Positions 44,289 through 53,818 are shown, counted from the stretch's first letter. The stretch: DNA of 64,000 bases from Bacteriovorax stolpii (GCA_945905815.1 CAMDQH010000001.1:62001-126000); one strand, 5' to 3'. The notes: a model not told the origin generated them from the sequence alone. A program made the numbers and translations.

Positions 44289-45301
44289 AACTTATATCCC
44301 CCGCCAAGAGAGTATACCATAACTGGATCCAAGTCCGTGCTGGGGTCAGAAGCTACCGGAGCTGATGCATCACCATCTTTGTAAAAATAACCCTTTGTCC
44401 GTCTTTTCGTAATGTCATATCTGTTTTGCGTAACTTTTAAAGAAAAGAAAAATCCCTGGCGAGAAGTGAAGTTAATGCCTCCACCAAATTTGACGTTAGT
44501 TAGTTCATCATTAAAAGACTGGTCGTATTCTTCTACAACCACACCTGTATCATAGCTGTAGTCTTTTTTATTAAAGGCCCAAGCTTTTCCTATCCCACCT
44601 TCAATAAATGGTTCAACCGTAAGATAAGTCATTTCATCGATAAGTGGATTTCTAGTCTTCAATTCCCAAATGAAACTTAAAGTCTGAACAATATCTGCAC
44701 CATAAATTTGTCCCGCATCCTTAATCGTTGCTACAGTCTCATCTTCTAATTCCGGATCCGCCGTTTGTGCCGATTCAAATAAAGTTCCCAAGTAATAACC
44801 TTCAACTCGAGTCGAAGTCATTAATCCAGCACCAAGATAAATCTCTCCACCAAATCCAAGTCTCCCGCCATAAAGTTGTCTCTGTTCCTCAGGAAAAGTT
44901 TCTTTAGCACCACTGTATGAAAACGGAAGAAGATATTCCATTGCTTCGAAACCAAATGTTGCGTACCAATGACTTTCAGTGGCCTTGAAGCCACTTTTTT
45001 CTTTAATTTCCGTTTTTGAAATAGTTTCATCTTTTTGGGTTGGAACGACAACAGGAGTAACTGGAGTTTCTTCTTCCGTCACAACTGGTGTAGATTCTTC
45101 CGTCACATCTGATGCAGCTTCTTCCGTCACTTCTGATGCAGCTTCTTCCGTCACATCTGGCACAGTTTCTTCTGCAGCTTCTTCAGTCACGGACGGGGTA
45201 GATTCAAACCCTTCTGCATTTAACTCAGGAACAGTATCTTCATCCTGAGCATAAAGAGAAAATGAAAGCAAAACCATGAGAGAAAGAATTAATTTATTCA
45301 T
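44285..45301 (-). CDS. outer-membrane beta-barrel protein with Thr/Glu repeat linker
   Basis: 338 residues. MNKLILSLMVLLSFSLYAQ is a signal peptide. Residues 30-100 hold repeats of VTEEAAS/VTEEST, an acidic flexible linker; the following 220 residues look like an OmpA-like or porin-type beta barrel, ending VMYSLGGGYKF with a terminal aromatic as in barrel proteins. The DNA repeats (GTCACTTCTGATGCAGCTTC-type) are near-identical. It is followed by the lipoprotein gene in the same operon. Confidence 0.75.
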   Translation of the reverse strand: MNKLILSLMVLLSFSLYAQDEDTVPELNAEGFESTPSVTEEAAEETVPDVTEEAASEVTEEAASDVTEESTPVVTEEETPVTPVVVPTQKDETISKTEIKEKSGFKATESHWYATFGFEAMEYLLPFSYSGAKETFPEEQRQLYGGRLGFGGEIYLGAGLMTSTRVEGYYLGTLFESAQTADPELEDETVATIKDAGQIYGADIVQTLSFIWELKTRNPLIDEMTYLTVEPFIEGGIGKAWAFNKKDYSYDTGVVVEEYDQSFNDELTNVKFGGGINFTSRQGFFFSLKVTQNRYDITKRRTKGYFYKDGDASAPVASDPSTDLDPVMVYSLGGGYKF

Positions 45302-45356
45302 ACTTAAATTATAAAGAGCTTAGAGGTGAAGTCAAAACAATGTGTAAGTGAAGTTA

Positions 45357-47558
45357 CTATGCGCGGCTTACAGAAATGACTTCTTCCATTTGCTCGATTG
45401 ATGAGATGGTCTTTAAAAGTTCCGAATAGTCTTTAACTTCAATCTCGAAAACAAAATTACCTTTTTGGTCAGGCATTGATCTGGCAATCGCGGAACGGAT
45501 GTTGATACCAGAATTATTGATTGATTTTGAGATCTTAGAGAGGATTCCTGGCTTATCGTGGGTTGTAACTTTGATATTAACTGGATGAGAAAAGGTATAA
45601 TGTTTATTCCATTCCACAATTAGTGATCGGGCCTTTTCCATGTCAGCGATTCGCGGACACCCTATAGTGTGAATCGTAATGCCCCTACCACGAGTAATTA
45701 TTCCTGTAATTGGGTCACCCGGAATCGGGTTACAACAGCGGCCCATCTTTACGACAATGTCATCAAGGCCATCCACGATTACAGCATTATCATTACTGGT
45801 GCTCTTGCGGGCGGTTTGGGCCAGTTTTTTGTAATAGCTGTCTTCTTTATCCTCTTCCTTAACTTCCAGTTCATCAGTCTCGGTAAAAGCAATTGAAGGA
45901 ATAGCGACCAAAACATCTTTAATCGGTAGATGATTTGAACCAATATTTACGAATAATTCTTCAAGAAGTTTATAGTGATATTTATCGAGGATAGATTTAA
46001 ATTCACCTTTTTTATCAAGGGATTTAATTGAAGTATCAAAACGTTTTAAAGCTTTTTCAAGAATGTTCTCACCAACTTCTTTCTGTTCATCACGCTCAAT
46101 CTTCATCAAGTATTGTTTGATCTTAGAAATGGCACGAGAGGTTTTGCAAATTTTTAGCCAGTCTTTAGACGGAGTTTGAGTTTTTGAGGTTAAAACCTCA
46201 ACTGTATCACCGGACTTAAGACGATACTTAAGTGGTACCATTTTACCGTTAACTTTTGCTCCCACTGTTTTATTACCAACTTCAGTATGAACAGCATAAG
46301 CAAAATCTAGTGGAGTAGCACCATATCTAAGTTCTTTTACATCTCCAGTCGGAGTGAAAATAAATACTCCGCCGACATCAAGGTCATTTTTAACTGCATC
46401 CATGAACTCTGAAGAAGATGTAGAAGTCTGGTTAAACTCCATAAGTTCTTCAACCCATTTAAGTTTATTTCCCGGAGCATCAGTCTTATTGCGCTCTTTA
46501 TATTTCCAATGGGCCGCAACTCCTCGCTCAGCAACTTCATGCATTTCGAAAGTTCGGATCTGAATTTCAATTCTCTCAGCTTTGGGACCAATGACAGTGG
46601 TGTGAAGTGATTGGTAATTGTTTACTTTGGGTATAGCGATATAGTCTTTAAATCGACCTGGAACAGGTATAAAAGCCGAATGAATAATACCTAAAACCTT
46701 GTAACATTCAGTGATATTTCCAACTAGGACCCGGAAGGCCAACAAATCCTGAATCTGCTCAAAGTCCACTCCCCTCTGCTGCATCTTCTTATAAATTGAA
46801 TAAAAGTGCTTAGGACGGCCAGTGACTTCACCCACGACTGAGTACTCGAGCATTTTTTCTTCAACGAGGTTCAGTGTTTCTTCAATATATGATTCACGTT
46901 CGCGCTTTTTCATCGCGATTTTTTCAGCTAAACGATAATAAATTTCAGGATGAAGGTAGCGTAGACAAAGATCTTCTAACTCTGCTTTGACGGAGTTAAT
47001 ACCTAATCGACTTGCAAGAGGTACATAAATATCGAGCGTTTCTTGGGCCTTGCCCATTTGTTTTTCTTTAGAAACATATTGAAGTGTACGCATGTTATGC
47101 ATGCGATCTGCGAGCTTCACAATGATCACTCGAAGATCCTGCGCCATAGCGACAACCATCTTACGAAAGTTTTCGGCTTGAGACTCTTCTTTAGTCTTGA
47201 ATTTAATTTTTGAAATTTTAGTACAACCAACAACAATCTGGGCAACATTCTGGCCAAATAATTTACTAATTTCTTCCGGCGAAACATCGCAGTCTTCAAC
47301 CGTATCATGAAGAAGTCCGGCCATAATTGAATCGAGGTCCATTTTAAGCTTAATGAGAGTCGCTGCCACGTTAAGTGGATGAATAATGTAAGGCTCGCCA
47401 GATGAACGTTTATGATTGATATGCATTTTTTCGGCAAAGTCATAACACTTACGAAGGATCGTTAACTCTGTATCTGGTAATAACACTTCAGCGCGATTAA
47501 CAAGTTCGTTAATGGTAAGATTCGCCTCATGTGAAAAATCTATTCTTTCAGCAAACAT
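45357..47558 (-). CDS. bifunctional (p)ppGpp synthetase/hydrolase
   Basis: 733 residues, the length of SpoT/Rsh. HD hydrolase domain: HKRSSGEPYIIHPLNVA, GLLHDTVEDC, ADRMHNMRTLQY with all metal ligands, so hydrolase is probably active. Synthetase domain: GRPKHFYSIYKKMQQRGVDF and GRFKDYIAIPKVNNYQSLHT. TGS domain: FIFTPTGDVKELRYGATPLD. C-terminal Zn-finger-like region (CCNPIPGDPI) and ACT domain (KPGILSKISKSINNSGINI). It sets ppGpp levels in starvation. It is directly after gmk (no gap), giving a nucleotide-linked operon. Confidence 0.95.
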   Translation of the reverse strand: MFAERIDFSHEANLTINELVNRAEVLLPDTELTILRKCYDFAEKMHINHKRSSGEPYIIHPLNVAATLIKLKMDLDSIMAGLLHDTVEDCDVSPEEISKLFGQNVAQIVVGCTKISKIKFKTKEESQAENFRKMVVAMAQDLRVIIVKLADRMHNMRTLQYVSKEKQMGKAQETLDIYVPLASRLGINSVKAELEDLCLRYLHPEIYYRLAEKIAMKKRERESYIEETLNLVEEKMLEYSVVGEVTGRPKHFYSIYKKMQQRGVDFEQIQDLLAFRVLVGNITECYKVLGIIHSAFIPVPGRFKDYIAIPKVNNYQSLHTTVIGPKAERIEIQIRTFEMHEVAERGVAAHWKYKERNKTDAPGNKLKWVEELMEFNQTSTSSSEFMDAVKNDLDVGGVFIFTPTGDVKELRYGATPLDFAYAVHTEVGNKTVGAKVNGKMVPLKYRLKSGDTVEVLTSKTQTPSKDWLKICKTSRAISKIKQYLMKIERDEQKEVGENILEKALKRFDTSIKSLDKKGEFKSILDKYHYKLLEELFVNIGSNHLPIKDVLVAIPSIAFTETDELEVKEEDKEDSYYKKLAQTARKSTSNDNAVIVDGLDDIVVKMGRCCNPIPGDPITGIITRGRGITIHTIGCPRIADMEKARSLIVEWNKHYTFSHPVNIKVTTHDKPGILSKISKSINNSGINIRSAIARSMPDQKGNFVFEIEVKDYSELLKTISSIEQMEEVISVSRA

Positions 47559-48119
47559 TTATTGAAGAATCCTTTCAACGGCAGCTTTCAAACTAGTATA
47601 AGCTTTATTCACATCATCATTTAAAATGAGGTAATCAAAATCTTTTTTACGTTCAAGTTCTCGTCTGGCATTTTTAATTCTTTCTGTGATCACATGATCT
47701 GCATCAGTTCCACGTACTCGTAATCTTTTTTCCAACTCTTCGATAGAAGGTGGCTCAATAAAAATCACTTGAGCTTCACTGCCATAGATTTTTTTCATGG
47801 CATCAGCACCCTGTACATCTAGGTCAAACAACATTTCCTGACCATCGAGAAGGCCTTGATCAACAAAAATTTTCGAGGTCCCATAATAATTTGAATGAAC
47901 TTTCGCCCATTCTATAAATTGATTATCCTGGATTTGTTTTTCGAATTCTTCTTTAGAGATAAAATGATAATCTTTACCATTTGTCTCACCGGCCCGCATA
48001 GGACGAGTCGTGCATGAGACGGACCACTGCAATTCAGGGTGGTCATCCTTCAAGCGACTTATCAAAGTAGATTTTCCTGTGCCAGAAGGAGCACAGATAA
48101 CGATCATCTTTCCGGGCAT
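47559..48119 (-). CDS. gmk: guanylate kinase
   Basis: 186 residues (family about 190-210). It phosphorylates GMP to GDP. ICAPSGTGKSTLISRL is the ATP P-loop; WSVSCTTRPMRAGETNGKDYHF is the GMP-binding segment; DLDVQGADAMKK and RIKNARRELERKKDFDYLILN complete the fold. Its start is two bases after the yicC stop and its stop touches rsh, a compact operon. Confidence 0.96.
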   Translation of the reverse strand: MPGKMIVICAPSGTGKSTLISRLKDDHPELQWSVSCTTRPMRAGETNGKDYHFISKEEFEKQIQDNQFIEWAKVHSNYYGTSKIFVDQGLLDGQEMLFDLDVQGADAMKKIYGSEAQVIFIEPPSIEELEKRLRVRGTDADHVITERIKNARRELERKKDFDYLILNDDVNKAYTSLKAAVERILQ

Positions 48120-48120
48120 G

Positions 48121-48996
48121 TTATTCCAAGTTAAGGGCCTGTTCTCTTATTTTCTCTAATTGTACTTTCATCTCAACTACATTCGATGAAATATCTGGAT
48201 GGGCAGATTTTGATCCCATGGTGTTGGTCTCACGACCTAGCTCTTGGAGTAAAAAATCAATTTGACGACCTATTTCCCCACTGGAGTTAAGAACAGCCTT
48301 GAGTTTCCCTAGGTGAATCCTTGCCCGAGTAATTTCCTCTTCTACTTCAAGCTTTTCTAGGTAATAGACCACTTCCTGAAGAAAGCGTGACTCGTCGATT
48401 TTAAAGTCTTTAAGTTTTTCGGCCATCTTTTGAGTCAATTTATCCTTAATCATATCAGGATAGAGATTCTTCAATTTTTCTACTTCATTCAAGCACACTT
48501 CATAAACCCCAAGATGCTCTAGTAATTTTGAAACAAGTTTTTCACCTTCGGAGCTTCGAGAACTCTTTAATGCTACAATTGCGAGTGCAAAAGATTTTTT
48601 TGCGAGAACAGACATTTCATCATCTCTGTCGTTACCATCTTCCCAGTAAAAATCGCTTCTTAAGAATTCAACTGGTGAGACTTGAAAGCTAATTTTTTTC
48701 TCATCAAATATAGGCTTCATTAAATCAAGAAATGCTGCCACCTTTTTAGGATCAACTTGAAATTCAACGTTGGCTTTTTCATTCTTTTTATAACTAATAC
48801 TAATATCAAAGCTTCCTCGTTTAAATTCGTTTTCAACTTTGGAGCGAAGTTCTATTTCTATTGGATTAAAAAGGGAACTCATTCTGAATTTAAAATCTTT
48901 AAAGCGATTATTTACAGATTTAATTTCCGTCGTCAGCGTGTATCCTGAACCTGCTGACTCACCTTTTCCAAATCCCGTCATCGAATATACAGACAT
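48121..48996 (-). CDS. YicC-family endoribonuclease
   Basis: 291 residues, the YicC/YloC length. SVYSMTGFGKGESAGSGYTL matches the invariant N-terminus (MTGFG), and GRQIDFLLQELGRETNTMGSKSAH with the following segment is the family's C-terminal signature. YicC proteins are reported endoribonucleases affecting small-RNA stability. It lies between accA and gmk, a conserved neighbourhood with gmk in many bacteria. Confidence 0.93.
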   Translation of the reverse strand: MSVYSMTGFGKGESAGSGYTLTTEIKSVNNRFKDFKFRMSSLFNPIEIELRSKVENEFKRGSFDISISYKKNEKANVEFQVDPKKVAAFLDLMKPIFDEKKISFQVSPVEFLRSDFYWEDGNDRDDEMSVLAKKSFALAIVALKSSRSSEGEKLVSKLLEHLGVYEVCLNEVEKLKNLYPDMIKDKLTQKMAEKLKDFKIDESRFLQEVVYYLEKLEVEEEITRARIHLGKLKAVLNSSGEIGRQIDFLLQELGRETNTMGSKSAHPDISSNVVEMKVQLEKIREQALNLE

Positions 48997-48998
48997 AA

Positions 48999-50060
48999 TT
49001 AACCTTTTATTTCTTCAGAATTATCAAGGACAAGAGTCGTATTACCCATCTCGCGAAACTTTTCAAATCTCATTTGCATCATAAGATCTAGATCCAGACT
49101 CGTAAGGGAAGCAAGACTTTGGGAAATAACTTCTTTTACTTTCTGTATGGCAAGTTCAGGATGTCGATGAGCTCCGCCTGCTGGTTCTTTAATTATTCCA
49201 TCAATCACTTTTAGTTCTAAAGCTTTGTTCGGTGAAAGCTGAAGTGAGTTCGCTGCTGTTTCTGCCATTTTAGGATCTGACCAAAGAATTGATGCACAAG
49301 ATTCCGGAGAAATAACTGAATAAATAGAATATTCCATCATGAAAACTTTATCTGCAATTGCAATTCCTAAGGCCCCACCAGATCCACCCTCGCCAATGAT
49401 TATTGAAACAATTGGTGATTTGATGTTGAACATTTCTTCCAAGTTCTGAGCGATCGCAAGCGCTTGTCCACGTTCTTCAGCGCCAATTCCAGGATAGGCC
49501 CCCGGTGTATCAACAAATGTAACGACTGGTATTTGAAATTGTGAGGCAAGATTCATAATCCTCAGGGCCTTACGGTACCCTTCTGGATTGGCCATCCCGA
49601 AATTTCTTTTGATCTTATCCTGAGTTTTTCGACCTTTTTCAATTCCAATGACTGCAACTTTTCTACCATCAATAAATCCAAAGCCAGTGATCATTGACGG
49701 GTCATCTGAAAATCGACGATCGCCATGGACTTCATGAAAATCAGTCACAATTTTATCGATGTAATCAATTGTATGCGGACGTTGTGGATGACGTGAAAGC
49801 TGAGTTCTTTCCCAAGGTGTGAGCTTGGTATAAATATCCTCAAGCATACGATTAACTTTGCTTTGAAGCGCTTCAATTTCATGAGAGATATCAATATTCG
49901 GTGAATGAGATGTTTCTTTCAAAACACGAATTTGATTTTCTAATTCTGAAACAGGTTTTTCAAACTCTAAGGTAAAATCCATCATTAACCCCTTATAAAG
50001 GTCTAAAATTTCAAGTCTTTGGATAGAGGATAAATTACCTTGGATCAGAGGGAATTGCAC
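48999..50060 (-). CDS. accA: acetyl-CoA carboxylase carboxyltransferase subunit alpha
   Basis: 353 residues, somewhat longer than E. coli AccA (319) because of a longer N-terminus. LEKPVSELE-like helix, WERTQLSRHPQRPHTIDYI, then FHEVHGDRRFSDDPSMITGF, GRKTQDKIKRNFGMANPEGY and VVTFVDTPGAYPGIGAEERGQ are all conserved. IIGEGGSGGALGIAIADKVF forms the oxyanion region. It transfers CO2 from carboxybiotin to acetyl-CoA with AccD, which is not in the window. It is the first gene of the accA-yicC-gmk-rsh operon. Confidence 0.96.
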   Translation of the reverse strand: MQFPLIQGNLSSIQRLEILDLYKGLMMDFTLEFEKPVSELENQIRVLKETSHSPNIDISHEIEALQSKVNRMLEDIYTKLTPWERTQLSRHPQRPHTIDYIDKIVTDFHEVHGDRRFSDDPSMITGFGFIDGRKVAVIGIEKGRKTQDKIKRNFGMANPEGYRKALRIMNLASQFQIPVVTFVDTPGAYPGIGAEERGQALAIAQNLEEMFNIKSPIVSIIIGEGGSGGALGIAIADKVFMMEYSIYSVISPESCASILWSDPKMAETAANSLQLSPNKALELKVIDGIIKEPAGGAHRHPELAIQKVKEVISQSLASLTSLDLDLMMQMRFEKFREMGNTTLVLDNSEEIKG

Positions 50061-50096
50061 GAATTTACTCTACGAGGAAGGTCTAAGTAATTGTTT

Positions 50097-50735
50097 TTAT
50101 TCCCAACCTTGCACGCGGCCGGATTCAAAATAGATATACTTCGTTGCGCCATTGACACTATAAAGCCATCTTTCGTTCTCAAATGATGGATTTCCGGCAA
50201 CCTCTATACTATTAGGTTCACCCCAATTATTCATAACATCTGACTTAGACATACCGGTAACGGCATGACTTTTTCTAAGACCAAACATTTCTTCACGGGG
50301 TCTGGTTTCCTTTTTTTCATCTCTTAAAAACCCACGCGAGGCGAGATAATCTTTGCGCTCATAATGAGAAAGTTTCAGAAAATATATTCGCTCAGAAGTT
50401 GTCGCAAAACGAGATTTGAATTTATTATAAAATTCAACATCTGTTTCTGATTGCTTCCCTTCTAGGTTTCTTAGCTCCTGATTAAGAGATCTTTGACTTC
50501 TGTCATTCTGTTGATCACTGATCGAAGCTGGTGTCCTATGCTTTCTTTCTGTATTTGTTTCCCAGTCTCTTCCACTATCGCCTGATACAACTGGAAAATC
50601 TTCTCTCGGATGAAAAAATGAAGAATCATCATGTTCCATTTCAGACAGATAATCTCTGTGAGTCATAAGTCCACAACTCACACTACTCATGAGTAGAATA
50701 AACAGTGTGAGGGTTTTATAAGCTTTCATCATCAA
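50097..50735 (-). CDS. BamE/SmpA-like lipoprotein
   Basis: 212 residues. The signal TLTLFILLMSSVSC has lipobox SVSC, giving a lipoprotein after cleavage. A disordered polar stretch (about 30-100) precedes a C-terminal domain GMSKSDVMNNWGEPNSIEV and WLYSVNGATKYIYFESGRVQ, which follows the SmpA/OmlA pattern (GMs..dV...wG.P......ew.Y......y..F..grv). Function may be in envelope assembly; the usual BamE is shorter (about 110 residues), so this may be a related protein with another role. Confidence 0.75.
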   Translation of the reverse strand: MMMKAYKTLTLFILLMSSVSCGLMTHRDYLSEMEHDDSSFFHPREDFPVVSGDSGRDWETNTERKHRTPASISDQQNDRSQRSLNQELRNLEGKQSETDVEFYNKFKSRFATTSERIYFLKLSHYERKDYLASRGFLRDEKKETRPREEMFGLRKSHAVTGMSKSDVMNNWGEPNSIEVAGNPSFENERWLYSVNGATKYIYFESGRVQGWE

Positions 50736-50877
50736 ATCCTTAGTAAATTACAATTAGTTCATCGGACATTCACCACATCTCTTTGATATCCCGACCAAGC
50801 CCTAGGAAAATGTTGCCCATACCCGAGCGATACACTCTTTATTTAGTAATTCCCAAAGAATGCCGAAAAGGAAAGTG

Positions 50878-51741
50878 ATGGGCATATTTGAAAAGCTTGA
50901 AACATTTATTAACAACTTATTGATCCGCACTGGGGATCAATTTATGCGTATACTTATGAAGCTGATTTCGCCTAAGCTTCGTGAGTTATTAAAAAGAATA
51001 ATGAACTGGATGGTTAAGGCCATTGCTTGGTCTAAAAGTCTTCCCTCATTAGTGAAAAAAAATGGTCCGACTTTATTGGCCAAAGGAAAATCGTATTTTC
51101 TAAGCTTTAAATATAAAGAAAAATTTCAAGAAACATATATCGCAGCGATCTCACAATATAAAAAAAGTCAGCCTGGAGCAAAAGTTTCAGGTTTCAAAAC
51201 CTTACTTTTGACTCCATTTCTCTTGATGTGCCAGTGGTTAAAAGGTTTAAGCGCTTCTCAGGCGATGTTACTTCTCACCTTTACATCTGTTTCCGTATTA
51301 GCTGGTATTAATATGGTTTTCACTGGCAATCGATTAATTTACGAGCATATGAAAGAAACAAGATCTCCTGCAAGCGTTGAAGATGAAATCCTATATGATA
51401 GACCTGATTATTATAAAGAACAGTCAAGGCATTTGGAGATTTCTGGTCTTAGGCTTCCAGTTTATATTGCAAACTTAAATGATCTACGGTCTATCGATAT
51501 TGATTTCTCAGCTACAATGTCTAATCGCTTAAGTCGCATGACGTTGGAGAAGCTCGAATTTCAGTTACGTGATCACCTTGTCCTAAACGTTGAACCAATG
51601 TTGCCATCTTTTCCCCTCGAGGAAGAAGGTAAGATTATAATTAAAGAGAAACTGACAGTAGAGATAAAAAACTTCATGATCAGTCGTCACATTGAGGGCG
51701 ATGTTAAAGAGATTAAGCTTATTTATATTTTGGCAAATTAG
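50878..51741 (+). CDS. membrane protein with FliL-like C-terminus
   Basis: 287 residues from ATG 50878 (MGIFEKLETFINN), preferred because AAAAGGAAA precedes it; the track ATG at 50860 lacks a site. A basic amphipathic N-terminal region leads to one membrane helix at about 133-152 (AMLLLTFTSVSVLAGINMVF). The last 80 residues (RMTLEKLEFQLRDHLVLNVE, then KIIIKEKLTVEIKNFMISRH, VKEIKLIYILAN) resemble the periplasmic domain of the flagellar protein FliL. No flagellar genes are near, so a motor role is unproven. It converges with the sigma-54 activator. Confidence 0.65.
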   Translation: MGIFEKLETFINNLLIRTGDQFMRILMKLISPKLRELLKRIMNWMVKAIAWSKSLPSLVKKNGPTLLAKGKSYFLSFKYKEKFQETYIAAISQYKKSQPGAKVSGFKTLLLTPFLLMCQWLKGLSASQAMLLLTFTSVSVLAGINMVFTGNRLIYEHMKETRSPASVEDEILYDRPDYYKEQSRHLEISGLRLPVYIANLNDLRSIDIDFSATMSNRLSRMTLEKLEFQLRDHLVLNVEPMLPSFPLEEEGKIIIKEKLTVEIKNFMISRHIEGDVKEIKLIYILAN

Positions 51742-53012
51742 TCTTTCAAAACTAAAGCACGTACAGTTTTTTCATTAACGTGTAGCTTTCTCGCTGCCAT
51801 TGCTATATTTCCCTCACATAAACTCAAGGCCCGTTTTATATAATTACTCTTTATGCTATCCATGGATACAATTTCTTTGTCATCTTCCAAGCTCATAAGA
51901 TCTGAACTTTGTAGCAATAACTCTTCGTCAAAATGATCAAAGTCTAATTTATGCGATCTGGATAATATTTTCTTCTTTTCAAGATGCCCCAATAGCTGAC
52001 GTAAGTTCCCTGGCCAAGCGAGGGATTGATAAAAGTCTAAAAGATTTTTTGATAAAATGACGCCATTTTTGATAGCAAAGAGCTGACAGAATTCTCTAAT
52101 TCGTTGTACATCGTTTCGTAAACTAAGAAGTTCGACACTATGACCAGACTTGAGTCGATAAAATAAATCCTTACGAAAAGAACCTAGCTCTACCAATGCC
52201 TCCAGAGGGCGGCCGGATGCAAAGATTAATCTCGTTCGAATCATCTCTTCTTTTGTGTCACCAACCCTTCTAAATTTCTTATTGTCGATAAATGTAAGGA
52301 GTTTTGTTTGCAGATCCAGAGGCAGAGAATCTATCTCATCAAGAAAAAGAGTTCCGTTTTCTGCCATCTGAAATGCCCCTCTTTTGTCAGTAACAGCACC
52401 AGTAAAAGATCCTTTTATATGACCAAATAATTCAGATTCAATTAAGTGCGGATTAAATGAAGAAAGATTGATGGCAACAAATTGTCCTAATCTGCCACTT
52501 TTTTCATGAATTTTACCTGCGAGATGACTCTTTCCTGTGCCTGTTTCACCAGTGATAAGGATTTTTAACTCCGAATGAATCAGATTTTGTTCCAAAAGAA
52601 GCGGATGTTCTGACTGGCGATCAGTAAGTTCTTTTAGGTCAAATGGAGTAAAATTAATTTTATTATCGTCGATATAAAGACGGTCTTCTCTCTCAACATA
52701 GGCTTCCCGGGCGGCCAAACCATTTAACCAAAAGGGGCGCCCTTTGAGTGTTTTAAGTACGAACCGACCTTCATGATGACTTGTTTTCTCGATCTCGAGT
52801 CTATAATGAAATTGCTCTGCTTCACTTTTAGGTAATTCAATATAACTCATCGATAAATCTAGTGGCCGATAATGGGATGAAATAAGATCTATCTTTTGAC
52901 TCTTAAGGGTAAAAGCTTTCTTCCTTCCTTGAAACGGAAAAATACTACAGCTATCCCCTATTCTAACACCCGCGGCGTATAACTGTTCCTCCATTAATTT
53001 ACGTTGATACAT
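51738..53012 (-). CDS. sigma-54-dependent transcriptional activator with FHA-like N-terminus
   Basis: 424 residues. The first 125 residues look like an FHA-type domain (GRFVLKTLKGRPFWLNGLAA, DRLYIDDNKINF). The AAA+ domain follows: Walker A GETGTGKS at 155-162, GSFTGA at 201-206 where most activators have GAFTGA, Walker B TLFLDEID at 221-228, and the arginine-finger region FRKDLFYRLKSG. The C-terminal segment NIAMAARKLHVNEKTVRAL is a Fis-like helix-turn-helix. It would remodel sigma-54 RNA polymerase after a phospho-Thr signal binds the FHA domain, which is inference. Confidence 0.88.
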   Translation of the reverse strand: MYQRKLMEEQLYAAGVRIGDSCSIFPFQGRKKAFTLKSQKIDLISSHYRPLDLSMSYIELPKSEAEQFHYRLEIEKTSHHEGRFVLKTLKGRPFWLNGLAAREAYVEREDRLYIDDNKINFTPFDLKELTDRQSEHPLLLEQNLIHSELKILITGETGTGKSHLAGKIHEKSGRLGQFVAINLSSFNPHLIESELFGHIKGSFTGAVTDKRGAFQMAENGTLFLDEIDSLPLDLQTKLLTFIDNKKFRRVGDTKEEMIRTRLIFASGRPLEALVELGSFRKDLFYRLKSGHSVELLSLRNDVQRIREFCQLFAIKNGVILSKNLLDFYQSLAWPGNLRQLLGHLEKKKILSRSHKLDFDHFDEELLLQSSDLMSLEDDKEIVSMDSIKSNYIKRALSLCEGNIAMAARKLHVNEKTVRALVLKD

Positions 53013-53098
53013 TTGAAATTCCTTTATTTTGAAAGACGCTTTCTACTCATATCTGCTATACTGACAGCAATTGGAAAGATAGAAGTAGGGTGTTTGTT

Positions 53099-53749
53099 AT
53101 GAATATTCAAAAAGGAAACTGTGAGTTTTTGCTAGGGATCGATACTATCGACCAGCTAACTTCTTGGCTTAATGAGCATCATTTCATAAATGGAGTAGCT
53201 TTCATCGGACGATCCAATGTTGGAAAATCATCACTTATTAATTCCCTGTTTGGTAAAAGTACCGCCAGAGTTTCCAAAACTCCTGGTCGCACCAGACAAG
53301 TAAATATATTCAGGTTCGTAGTTGTGAACCGTGAAGCAAAAACGGAAGACAGCTTTTACCTATTTGACGTTCCAGGATATGGGCATGCTGAAGTATCAAA
53401 AGAAATGGCACTCAATTGGCAAAATCTTTTAGATACATTCTTTCAGCTTTGTAATGAAAAGATTTTACTTCTTAATATACAGGATGCTCGTCACCCTCTT
53501 CAAGAACCAGACATCGTTTTTCAGAACTATATAAAAAGCTTTAAGCTCGAAACTTACGTTATTTTCAACAAAGTTGATAAACTCAAAACTCAAAGCGAAA
53601 GAAGCCGTTTAAAAAATCTGATGCCCGAGATTTACAGTAGCTTTAAGTGGGTTAAACAAATTCATTTTGTGTCTGCGGAAAAAGGTGATGGACTTTTGGC
53701 GGTAGAGCAATCAATTGTAACTTATGTGATGCGCCAGATAGAAACCTGA
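53099..53749 (+). CDS. engB: ribosome biogenesis GTPase EngB (YsxC/YihA)
   Basis: 216 residues from ATG 53099, with AGTAGGG eight bases before; the track GTG is three codons earlier. GRSNVGKSSLINSL is G1, SKTPGRTRQ holds the switch I Thr, DVPGYGHAEV is G3 and NKVDKLKTQ is G4; VSAEKGDGL is G5. The TRmE-Era-EngA-YihA-Septin GTPases of this type assist 50S assembly. The length matches the family (about 200-215). It diverges from the sigma-54 activator. Confidence 0.95.
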   Translation: MNIQKGNCEFLLGIDTIDQLTSWLNEHHFINGVAFIGRSNVGKSSLINSLFGKSTARVSKTPGRTRQVNIFRFVVVNREAKTEDSFYLFDVPGYGHAEVSKEMALNWQNLLDTFFQLCNEKILLLNIQDARHPLQEPDIVFQNYIKSFKLETYVIFNKVDKLKTQSERSRLKNLMPEIYSSFKWVKQIHFVSAEKGDGLLAVEQSIVTYVMRQIET

Positions 53750-53818
53750 TCTTTTTTGTCTTTCAAAAATCAAATTTTCATCCTAGAGCTATTTCGTGTA
53801 CCGAGTTAACATAGCTAT

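Noticed and set aside
50878-51741. Flagellar gene assignment (fliL)
   Set aside because: Only the C-terminal domain resembles FliL and no flagellar genes are nearby, so no gene symbol is given.
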